The notes under the pieces were generated by a model that searched no databases, was not told where the DNA came from, and saw nothing but the letters and a program-made list of their open reading frames with translations. A DNA stretch of 64,000 nt from the NCBI GenBank assembly GCA_030267565.1, contig BRXU01000007.1:2356001-2420000 (forward strand), given 5' to 3'. Below, in pieces: positions 1-12,000 of the stretch; the stretch's first letter is position 1, and each line of letters opens with the position of its first letter. Origin of the DNA: Pleodorina starrii (Eukaryota > Chlorophyta > Chlorophyceae > Chlamydomonadales > Volvocaceae). A program made the translations under genes and the position numbers.

Positions 1-3000
1 GGAGACGGGGCCAGAGCTGCCAAATGTTAAGGGTAGCAAGAGGGCTTCGGCTGCGACAGTAACAGGTGCCGTCTGCACCGGCGATCCTTCGGGTCCACTG
101 TAAGTCATTTGTTTGAAAGTACACGGGTTAAGGTGCGCTCCGATCCGCGCCAGCGGCCGCATCACCGGTGCCAATCTTCGCACCTGGAAGCGCTCCAGGC
201 GCACCGCCTGGGAGCTGGCCGCCGCAGCCGCGCTGCTCTCCGCCCGGGCTTGCCGCGTGGCGGCCGCCGCCTCCTCTCGCTCCCTGCGCAACGCGGGAAA
301 ACGCGGTGCGCGCAATCGCCAGGGCCGTGATGGTAACGACACGGGGCGACGGTAACACCCACCCTCCCAAGAGCAAACACACAGCCCGGCCTCATTAGAC
401 GGCAGGATTGGGCGGAAGTTTGCACAGGCCTGGCACGGACCTCCGCCGACGCGCAGCGCACCTCGCGAGCTGCTCCGCGTGGCGCGACTGTGTTTCGTTG
501 AGGGCCCTGCGCAGGGCCTCCACCTCGCCCTCCAGGGAAGTCACCCGCTGCTCCCGGTCGTCGAGCTCCCGGGCTGCGCGCAGCGCGGCCGCATCCCTGC
601 GCGGTGCGGTGCGGTGCCAGCACGGGTGTCAGCGCGGTGCAGATCACAACACCAGGAAGCGTCAGCGTCGTGTTGTCGTAGACACAACACCCGGGTTGGT
701 TGATGTGCAGCATGGATGGAAAAGGCTACGCAGGCGCCCGGCACATCGGCAGCATTCGGAAGCATCCGGAAAGTGCCGCATCTGGCAGCGCGCCGCCGCT
801 GGCAAGGGGCTAGGCCCCTTGCTCGCCCGCACAAGCCCAGCGGCACACACACACACACACACACACAGCAGCGAGGAAACGCGCCACCGGAACACGGCTG
901 CAGCTGCCAAACGCCTTCGCGTTTTCCGCGCCGCGGCGACCGCGATACATCTGCCATCTGCCACCCGCCGCCACACAACCGCACCTGGTCCTCACGTCCG
1001 ACCTCGCCGCCGCCAGCTCGCCCTCCAGTACCAGCCGGTTGGACGTCGCGGCCGCTAGCTGTTGCTCCAGCCGCGCCACCTGCTGGCTCAGCTCCGAAAC
1101 CTCCGACTGCAGCTGCTGGGCGACGGAGCTGCTGGCCTCGGCGTCCGCCTGAGCAGGAGGAGGCATGGCGCCCGGGAGGGCACCCAGCAGGCAGGAGACG
1201 CGCTTGAAGAGGAGGGCGAGGACGACATACAGGAGGTGGGTCACATGCCCAAACCTAAGCAGTCCAACAAGCGGGCTTTGCAGAAGTATTTTCCCCGCCA
1301 AAGGAGCCTGACGCTAAGCCAATTGCCCCGTCCGGTGAACGCTGTGTGGTGTGAAAACGGACTTGCGTGTGAGCTGCTGTGTATGTGTATGTGCAAAAGC
1401 ACGTGCGCCTTACTTACCAGCAGTCCCTGCGCCCGCTGCTCCGCCAGGCTCTCCCTGCTAATCAGCGCCGAGAGCTGCGCCGTCAGCGACACGATGCGCT
1501 GCTCGCGCTCGCCGGAGTTGCCAGCCTGCAGGAGCGCCCGGATTTTGCCGGTCGACGAACAACAACAACAACAACATATCAGGCGGAATACGGGTTGGTC
1601 AGGTCCACAGAGGTGAAACGTGACAACAGTCATTGCAACACTCGTAGCACCGCTAGTACACGGCATGCTTCCCTGCGAGCTCGACTCAGCAGCGTGAGAG
1701 TGGAGGCGCGTCCGGGGCCGGTTTATGGGCGCACCGGCAACACATCCGCCACGACCGGCAACACATCCGCTATGACGATGACGACACACCCATCCGCAAG
1801 CGACGGACATCCGCGGCACGCACGGCTTACCTGCAGTACCTCAATCGTCTCCATCATGATGGTCAGCTGCGAGCGCCTCTCCTGGGCCTCCTGCTTCGCC
1901 ATCTCCGCAGACCTGCAGTACCAGCAACCCACACCAGGCGTCAATCACACAGCCGCGCTGCTAGGGCAGATTCCAACACCCAACGACCCACGGATCAGGT
2001 ACCATGCCCGCGCGTCGCGTCAGGCGCCAGGCCATACCGCACGGTACAGCGCAGCTTTCCGTATTAATCCAGTCGCGGCTTAGGGGTCAAGACCGGCGCG
2101 TGCCCTGCATCCTGGCTAGCTCCCGGGTTGCAGTACACGGGCTTCAATCCGGCTGCTACAGCGAGCCCCCCGCACCTTCTCGCCTGCCGCGCCGCCTCCT
2201 CCGCAGCCCGCTTCTCCTCGCGGCTCTTGATACGCACCTGCCGTACCTCCGCAGACTGGGACTCAAGCTCCGCCTGCGCAGCAGCAGCAGCAGCAGCAGC
2301 GGCAGCGCAGCACCAGCACTCGCCTGGAAACCGGCCGGCGCCAACAGACACACGCGGGGCATCCCGGTGGGTGGAAAGAGACTTACCCGTGCTTCCCCAA
2401 GCTCCGCCCGCAAGTTGCCCAGCTGCGTGTCGAGCTCCCGCGCCCTCGCCTCCGCGTCATCCGCGGCCCGCTGAGCTTCCGCCGCGCGGCGGCTCAGCAG
2501 CGCTACCTCCTTACTCATCGCGCCACGAACCTGCGCATCGCAGGGATGGGAGCACCGTTGCCCTGCCTTCAGGACGGAGAGTTCAAAAGTGGATTTTAAC
2601 AACACTGGTCGGGACAGCAAGACCAACGGAACGGGCTGGACCCCGGCATGGCGGGCCGAACCCCGCTCCTCAACCACATTTTACCCACCTCTACCGCCTT
2701 GCGAGAGGCGGCGTCCTCCTTGGCTGCGACGTCCCGCTCGCACGCCGCCAGGCGCTCCGACGCGACGTCGACCTCCCTGGCCTTCTCCCCCAGCTGTTGC
2801 TGCAGGCGCAGCAGCTCCAGCTCACAAGACGATTTGGCGTCCCTGCGGAAAGCGGGCGGAGGAGGGAGCGTGCAGTGGCGTGGTTTCAACGTAGTACGCT
2901 TTTACACAGCCTTTGACCCGCGCAACGTGGTTTGCGTCTTGCGCTGTAGGAACGGAATCCGCTCTCCTTTCCCGCGGCTGCCACATCTTGGAGCCACCCC

Positions 3001-6000
3001 CTCCCCCCCTCAACCCGCTTGCCAGCAGTTGACCACCACTCCGTAGGAGCGAACCCAGCCAGACAGACCCTTGGCCAATTCGAAAGAGAGGCGAACCCAG
3101 CCGCATCCTTGACCGATGCGGCGGCAGCAAACCCAGCCAGACCCACGGGCCACCTGCTTCCCCCCCCCCCCGCCAACCTGCCTGCATACGCGCAGCTCGG
3201 CCTCCGTAGCGCCCAACCGGCGCTGGACTTCCGCGTACTGCAGGTGCAGGTGCTGCTTGGGGTCGGGCATCGCCTGAAATCACGCGCAACACCTCTCATC
3301 TCGTCAGGAGCTCACGGCGGAGAGGGGACGCGTTGACATCGGGCGCGCGCGCGGGAGATCCGCAGGACACTGACGGCACGACGCCGAAGCGCGCGGCGTG
3401 GTGCACAGAGATACACACACACACACGTCGGGGCTGGGTTAGCAGCCCCTGGCCAGCGTCAGGGCCCGGTCAGATACTGTAACGACACACACTCACACAC
3501 ATACACACACATACACACACCTGCTTCAGCGTGTTGAGCTCCGCTTGTAGATCCGCCGCATCCGCTTGAGCCCGCTCGGCCACGTCCACCAACCGGGCGA
3601 TGACCTGGCCAAAGCGGAAAGCGCAACCCTCTCCCCTCGTCAGAAGAATACGTGGGAAGCGTGGTTTGGTACATTGGTAGTTCGACTAAAACGTGAATGC
3701 GTTCAGAGGAAATATACGCGTCTTCGGTCAAACTACAGAATGCAGATCTGCGGATTCTTGATTCCGCCCCCACGTTGCCACAGTCGGATGGGCAATGGTC
3801 GTGATGTGATGTGCACCGGTAAAGCTGTGCCCTGCACCCGGGGGCACCGTGCCGCTCTTGGGCAGCGGCCCGCAGCGCGCCCCGCACCTGCTGCCGCCTC
3901 TCCAGCTCCATGGCTTGCTGCCCCAGCCGCTCCTCCAGCTGATGACTCAGGGAGCCGTGACCGCCAGCAGAGGCGGCGCCGGCGCGGCTCCCCCGCCCGC
4001 AAGCTGCACCTGCTCGCACCAGACATGGAACAAACATCTCATAAGCATACAGTACCGTATACAGAGCATGGCGTTACGTGGCGAGCTGAAGAGGATGCAG
4101 GCGCAGGCACGGTTTAAGGAGGGCGGCGGCGCGGTGGGTGCGCCCGCCTTCTCCACGGGAGAAGGCAGGGACTCGGCGGCTGGTGGCGGCAAGCGGCGGC
4201 AGGCGCCGGCAGGCCTTACCGTTATCGGCTGGGCCAGCGCCTCCGAGCTCCAGCAGCAGTCCGCCGTAGACACGAGCCTCCCGCAGGGCTTGTTCGCAGT
4301 CCCGGAGCTGCAGCCTGCGAGGCGCCAGGAAAACACACCACACTTCACTTCCTACGGCGCGCTCACCGCTTGGCTCCCCACATCCCACTGGCCAACACAC
4401 ACACGGGTAGTCTGTTCGGAAGTTTTCGCCCCTAGGGCCTCGGGGGCGGTTGCCCCAGCGACTGTCCAAGCGTCTCGGAAAGGACGGGACGGGCGCTGGG
4501 GGCGGTAGTCGCCCCCCTTGCCGCCCCACGCCGCCCCCACCGCGCGCTCGTTTTCTTTCTGCTGGCGATATCAGGTAATCCTCAGGTAATATCCCAGGTA
4601 ACTGCGTTGCGTTCCCTCGTCCCGGGCCGTTTTAATTACCCCCCACCTGAGCTCCGCCGCCTGCGCGTTTGACCTCTGCGCCGCCTGCTGCGCCAACGCC
4701 AGCTCCGACCGCAGGCGACACTCCCGCCGCGTCGCGGCGTCGCCCTCCGCCAGCGAGCGCGCCATGGCCTGCGCCGCGTCGCCGCCGCGGGCGCTGAGCC
4801 GCGCGACAGCCTCCTCCAGGTTGCGGATGCGGAGGGAGCCCTCCTCGCGGGCGGTCCGCAGCTGCAGCAGGGCGGGAAACAACAAGTCAACAACACGACT
4901 CGACTCGACTCGACGGCAGCCAAATGGAGCACAGGAGCAGAGAGGAGGCCGCCGCTGCACGATGGCGCGCTTCTTGCGGCATCCAGCCTGTCCGCAACGC
5001 GCATCAGGCAGGCGGGGGAGGTGCGGGTGGCCCGAGCGTCTCCCGACCATGGGCAATGGAGTGACGAGAGGGGGTCGTCAAGGTTGGCCCGTCATCCCTC
5101 TTCCCGACGCCGGGCCCGGGCCGGCGGAACTCGCGCGTCCTCGAAACCGACTAAAAGACCGGCGCGACGCTTGAGTTGACATGGAGGAAGGCCATAAGGT
5201 CACACACAGCCCCGCCCCGTCCCGTCCCGCCCAGCCCGTCCCGTCCCGTCCCGTCCCGTCCCGCCCAGCCCAGCCCAGCCCAGCCCAGCAGCCCAGCCCC
5301 GTCCAGCCCAGCCGGGCCCCACCTCAGCCTCCAGTCGGTCTCGCTCCCACTCCGCCTCCCGCCGCACGCGCGCCGCCTCCTCGCCCGCGTCCGCCGCCGC
5401 CTTGAGCGCGGCCAGCAGGCGGTCCTGCATCACCGCCACCGCCGTCTCCGCCGTATCCACAGCCGTCTCAAGCTCCCGCTCGCGGCTGAGCGCCGCCGCG
5501 GCGGCGGAGGACCTGCCACCCTGCTGCCGGCCCGGGGGGGCGCCAAAGCCACTGCCGCTCGGCCCGTCCCTTGAGGCAGCGCCCGTAGCCTCCAGCTCGC
5601 GCGCTCTGTCTTCGGGGCTGGCCGTCGGAAGCGGTGCTTTCTGGGACAGCGCGGCCATGTACTCCTGTCCCAGCAGCACGTGCAGTACCTGCAAGGCACA
5701 CGGGCGTGCCGGGGTGTGGGTTGGGCAGGGGCCATTCCACGTGCGTGTCTTGGAGGTGCGCCGGAGGACGGGCGCGGCTGTGGGGCGCGACATTGGGCTG
5801 CTTACCTCGGGTTGCGTGGCGGCCAAGTGCTCCGCAAGGCGCTGGAGACGCTCCTGGAGGCCGGCAACTTCGGATGTGTGGAGCTCCTGGATGGCAAGTG
5901 AACAGGGCGTGAGGCTGTGAGGGATCCCCGCACGCCGGGACGCTGACCTCGGAACCAATCAACCCAGACGTGACCAATCGGACGGACGGACGACCCACGA

Positions 6001-9000
6001 ATATAAGGCTAACCATGAAACCATCCATAGCTGCTGCGGTGGCGCACCTGAAGCTGCCCGAGCTTCGCCTTGGCGGTGTCTATCTCAGCACGGGCTACCT
6101 GCGCAAAACGAAAGCGCCCTGCTCAGGTCCGACAGCCCTCAACGGATGCACAGGCCGTGGGGCAGTGCCCGCAGGCAGGCGTGTGGCCGGGAGCCCCGCC
6201 CCCCCGGGACCTGGCGCCTGGCAAAACGGTTACCTGCTCGGCCTGCACCAGGTCACTGATGCGGCTGTTCAGCCGGGCGGCTGCACCGCGGGCGCTGTCA
6301 AGCTCCTGCTGCAGCCGCTGGTGCTCCAGCGCCGACCCCACCATCGTGCGCTGCGCGGCCTCCAGCTCCTGCTCGCCTGGGGATTCAAGAGCATAACAGA
6401 TCGAACGGAACCGAAAATGGGCCGGGGCATTACACTTTTGACAGTGCGTTTATCGGTGGGCGGGACGATGGGGCGATCCACAAGGCGCGAGATACGGGAT
6501 TGGGGCCAGTGGTTCGCGGAGAGGGGGCACTGGGCGAGAGGGTGCGCGTCAAGGGCGCCGGTGCCTGGCCGGGCGCAAAGCAGCTTGGTGCGAGACACAG
6601 GAGGCCTCCCGTGGAGCTGAGAGCCAACGTATGCGGAGGTGCAGGCAATGTGACACGAGACGGGGCAGTGGTTCACCCCTCGTGGTACAACGCACCCTTG
6701 CCAGCGGTCTTCTGCGCCACCGCGGCGCGCGCCTCCATCAGCGCAAGCCGCTCCTGCGCGGCGCGCAGCGCGGCCTCGCTCTTGGCCAGCTGCCTCCGCA
6801 TGGCCTCAACGACCTGGGCGCCCTGAGAGTCGACGTCGACGTCGCATGCCGCATCGCGCTCCAGGGACCGCGACCGGCCCCGGCCGGCCTGCTGTGGCTG
6901 CTGCTTCTGTCGGCCCCGAACCGGGGACGCAGGGGCCTCTGAAGACCGCGCCCTTCCAAGCCTCGACGGCGACGATGCGGCGGGCGGCGCGGCCGCGCCC
7001 TTGGCGGCTGCGCCCTGCGCCCCCGTCCCCGCCGTGGCCGCAACGAGGCGCGCCTTGAGCACCTCCACCTGCGACGCCAGCTCCGCGACCTCCACGTCCC
7101 GATCCGAAACCAACATCCGCAGGCGATCCAGCTCGACCTGCTCCCACGCGCGCTCTGCGCGCGCACAGGCGGGTAACAGAGCCCGCGGGAGCGGGTTAGG
7201 AGTTGACCCGTGGACGCCGCCCGCACTAGGCTATCGGCTTTCGTAGGAACGCCGGAGATCAGGAGCAAGCCCCAAGGCCCTAATCCTGCACGCGTGGTGG
7301 CAGGCCGGGCCAACTGACGTCAAGACGGAACAGCTCACGCGCGCCCACCTCTGCTGTGACGGTTGGCAGCCGCCAGCTGCGACCGCAGAGCGTCAAGCTT
7401 CGCCTCCAAATCCATTCGGCTGCGAGGATCGGCGGCGGGCTTCGGATCCGCTGGCCGAGCACCTGCGTGAATGGATGGATGTTTGCAAGGCAGCCGCCCA
7501 GCGGCCCCAGGGCGGCGTTACCGCATCTCCATGCTCTCCGATGGATGGCCCGACACAACCCATGCGCATGGGAACACAGCCTTACCTGCGCCCGGGCCCT
7601 TGGCCGCGCCTGCCGTCGATGCGCTGTGGCTCTGCGACCGGGAGAGCTCCTGTGCCAGCCCGGAGACTCGGGCCTCCAGCTCGGCAACCTGCGGCGAAGG
7701 CAAAGGCGACAGCAGCAGACGGGAGCTTTTGCTCAATTCCTCGGATGAGGCGTTTCTTGGGGTAAGGTCTGTTGCACACGCGCCTGGGTCTGAAGCATAC
7801 CCCCTCCCAGACACAGACGCAGTTCCATAACGCCTTCGACGGGCGGCGGCGCCGGCTGTCATGGCATGGCATGTCATGGCGCCCTTGCAAGCAGCACCGA
7901 CCGCCAGGCCCGTGTTCCACGTCGTTGCGGCATTGCCCAGGGCAGCTCACCTGCATGCGGTGCGTGTTCTCCAAGAGGTGAATCGCGTCGGCATTCTGTC
8001 CCTGGAACCCGGCGCACATGACTCGTAGCTCCTGAGGGCGTGGGCATACGGGGGCCACGGCGCACAGGCCAGGGGATGCAGATGCGTAAAGCCGCAAGGG
8101 AGCCGTCTCTACGAGACCTTGCAAGGATTGACGGTGCGGCTCAAGGCCGGCCAGGTACCGGTCGGGTACAGGGGCAGCCGCTCACCTCTGCGGTTGTGAA
8201 AGCCGCGTCCGGGTGCTCCCCACGGCGCTGCGGCACCTGGCGCCGAATGTCCTCTGCCGCCGCCAGCAGCCGCTCAGCCTCCGCGGCGCGCGCCTCCGCG
8301 AGCGCGGCGCGGTCCTGCACCGCCGCCAGCTCCACGCCTAGGAAGTCGCCCGCTGCCAGTCGGGATTCCAGATCCGCCTTACAGAAAGGGTAAGAAGAAA
8401 GGACAGAGGGGGGCGTTGGAATGGACGGAGGGGGACGTGAGGACTTGCAGCTTTTCGGGTGCGAGGAGAGGTCCAGTTGTGAGGCGCCACCCATCATCCA
8501 GGGAGCAGCCCTGGCCTGGCCGGGTACAAAACTTACGATGATGCTGTCGGCCTGCTGTCGGTCGCGTTGCGCCATCTCCACCAACGCCTCCTTCTGCTGA
8601 ACCAAGCCAATGACCTGTGCCGCCGCAAGCGGGTGGGAAAAGGGTGCAAGGGAAAGACCGGTAGACCCCAGGACGCGGGACAGGCGTCGTCGCCAAGAGC
8701 ACACCCTACTCAAGAGCACAGAGCCTACTGCCCAAAGCTGTAAGCCTGTTGAGGTCCTGCCGATGACTCATCTCTTGTACAGTTTTCGGACAGTTTTCGG
8801 GCGTGGCGTCGGGCCTGGGCCGGCTGTGACGCGGGTGGGTGGAAGAGGCGCGCACGCCCGAGCGCCGAGCCCCATGGCATGCAGGCGCAGGCGCCCCACC
8901 TGGGTTTCGGCCGCCTGGACTCGCTCCTGCAGCTCCGACACGCGCGCGCGGAGCTCCTCGTTCTGCTGCCCCAGCGCGTCAGCATGCTGCTCCAGCTCCG

Positions 9001-12000
9001 CAATCCGCGCGTCCTTGCTCATCAGCAGCTCCAGCGCCTGCGGGCGTCGCGGTGGATCGCGACCGGTTACCGGTATCCAGGTGCCCCTGCTGCCTGTCAA
9101 TTTGACTGCTGCATGCGCCGGTACCTGGCCCAACGGGCGAGCAAGACCACCCACGTTTGCCGCTTCCCCTAACGCCAGGGTGCGCCAGGGTGCGCGGTGC
9201 GCGCACACGCACACAGTCTTGCACACCCTCTTGCACCATGCGGGCGCACACACGGGCGCAGCTGATACGGGGCGGTGTGTGTCCAGTGCCCTGCGGAATG
9301 TCCACAATGTCCACCCAAAGCAGCTTACGGCAGAGCCTCACCCACCCAGCCGCCGCCACCGTGTGTGCGTCCCACACTCCACCCATCCACAGCACAGCAC
9401 AAGCGCGGCGCCGGTACCTTTCGGTTCCGCTCGTCCTGCAGAGCCTGCTCCCGCACGAGTGCCGCCTCCACGGCGCGCGCGACGTCGGGCTGGCGGGACT
9501 GCAGCTCCAGCTGCAGCCGCCGCAGCGCCGCCGCCTCCTCCCGACTGGACGCCAGATCCGCCTCCGCGCCCGCCAAGCGCTGCAGCAGGGAGTCGCGCTC
9601 GCGGGCCAGCGCCGCGCGCTCCTCCTGAGCCGCCTGTGCGGATCCTGTGGCCTCTGCGGCGGCAAAGGGCAAGGGCAAGGGAGCGCCCGACCACACCGCA
9701 CCGCACAGGGTCTCACCGAATCTCGCGCTTGCGAATGCCGCGTCACGGATCGCGCAGTGAGCGTCGCGGGCGACGTGCGGTCAACGGATGCCCGCATTAC
9801 CCGGTAATACGGGGGGCGGCACTAATGGATCGGAGCAGCATCGGACACAACCTAGATTGGGCAGTCCAGGTTGAGGTGCCGTTTCCAGCTGTTGCGTGCG
9901 GGTGCCAAATGCGCACCGCACCGCATCGCACCGCGTTGCGCAGCGCGGAGCTACCGTATAGCTGGGGCAACGGGCCATTCCGCGGGTCATCGATGGACGA
10001 TGTAGCCTAGGCACCCACCTGACCGGGCTGACCCCTTCGCCTTCAACTCCGCCTGGGCTGACTGCGGGTTGCCACCCACACACGCGTGCGCGCAACACAC
10101 ATTCGTCAAGAGCAGGAAGAAGGGGCACGTGCATTCCCGGGCTGTCATGCCTCATGCGGCGCAGGCGGGTGTAACCAACAGGGAGAACAGTGCAGCACCG
10201 AAACGTGAGCTCGTCATGCTGGCAGCGTGGTGGGCCTGATCCATGCGTCGGCAGCGCGGTCACTGAAAACACGCCGCTGAGACGCGCATGGCCGGCCCGC
10301 CAGCACTGGGACCGCCTGTCCTGTCCTGACCGACCAGTCAGTCAGGCACAGAAGCCCGATGCGGTGAAGCCAGCCACCTGGGGCTTACCACACGACGCTT
10401 CTAAAGCGCCATCTGACGCATATCGGAGCCAGCGCTGCAGGCGATACCGCACCTTGCCCTACCAACCGTGCCCTTCCACCCTACCAACCTGCCCTGCCGT
10501 GCCCTGCCAGCCTACCTTGAGTTGGTCCTGCAGCGCCTGCAGCAGACTGGCCTTGTCCCCCAGGAGCTCCTGCTGCTGCTCTACGGTCCGCCGCATGGAC
10601 ACCTGCTGCCGCTCCAGGGACTGCAACTGCAGCTGCAGCTCCAGGTGGGTACTGCTCGGGAGCTGGGGGGCGCAGTGGCGCTCCGCCGGGTCCTGGTGCG
10701 CCTGCGCGCGGTGCGTAGCGGGGCGGCGTTGCTGGAGTGAGCGCTCGAGATCACGAACAAATCCCCAGGCACCCGCGCGGTGCGGTGCGTGCGCGTTCCA
10801 ATGCCGGACACGTTTTCCAGGCAGATCGGCAGTCCGGGACACCGGCGCAAGGGACGGAGCGGCGCGTCGTCGCTCGCGCAGCCAGGCGCCCCATCCGCTG
10901 TCACGAGCGTGACAACACAGCCCACGCCAGGCCTTGGCCAAGGTCGCAAAGCTTAGCTTACCCGTCGAGCGGAAAGGTCCGCGTCCCGCCCGCCCTGGCT
11001 GCGCGGAGCGGCACTCCCCGGGTCCCGGAGTGGCGGAGCTCCCCCGGCGGCCCCTCCGCAGGGACGCTGCGAAAGTGGCGCGCGCGCTGGGGACGTGCCG
11101 CCGGCGGCCTCCGCCCACAGCTGACTCCTGCCGCTGCGGATGCCGTTCTGTTCGGCCCCCGGCCACGCAAGCTGCGCGGTCTCCCGCCAAGCATCGGCGC
11201 CGCCAGGCGGGCCGCGAGCGGCCGGGCGCATCCGCGCCTCCGGGCTCCAGTGGCGCTCTTGCTGCTGCCAGTCGCCGTCCGGGCCGGCGCGCGTGGTCGG
11301 GGACCGCAAGCCCGTAGCTGTGCGGAGCATGGAAGGCGACGACACCGCCTTTGCCCGCGCAGGGCTTGACGACTGCGTCTGGAGCCGGTTCAGCTCGGCG
11401 CCCAGGGAATCGAGGCTGCCCCGCGCCAGGTGCAGGCCGACCGCGCGCTTCTCATCCTGACAAGCGAGGGCAGGGTGAGGCAGACGCGTAGCGGCGGCAA
11501 AGGTAGAAGAGGCCTTGCGGGAAAGGTAGGCAGGGACAGGACAGGGCAGCACAGGAGCGCGTGTGCCGCCTAGGACGTGGCCGTATGCCGATGACGTGTT
11601 CCCCCGGCCAGCCCCATTGGAGCCGGAGAAACTGAGCCACCTCACCCCCACTGACGTGCACAGATACCGAAAGTCAGGTGCGTGCGCGGCGCCGTGGTCG
11701 CCACGGCTGTTTAAACCTGTCCACCCTGCCAGCCTGCCCTGCTCTCTTGGTTCTTACCTCGAGGAACTGCAGCTCCTCCTCAGCCGCTTGCTCCGCCTGC
11801 CACAGCGACGACGGCTTCCCGCTAGGCTGCTGCGGGCGCTGCAACTCGCCAATAAGGACTTTGGGGTCGCTGAGACCCGCGCCCGCAGCAGAGACCTGCG
11901 TTGGCTTGGCAGCCTTGCCGTCGGCCTGGAAAACACCCCCTTGTGCTGCGGCCCTGCAGTTACAGGGTGAAAACCGACGCGGGACGTCTCAACCCGCACG

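Noticed and set aside
8610..10010. 466-residue plus-strand open frame
   Set aside because: It covers antisense exons and introns of the coiled-coil gene, is Arg/Pro/Ala-biased and has no motif.
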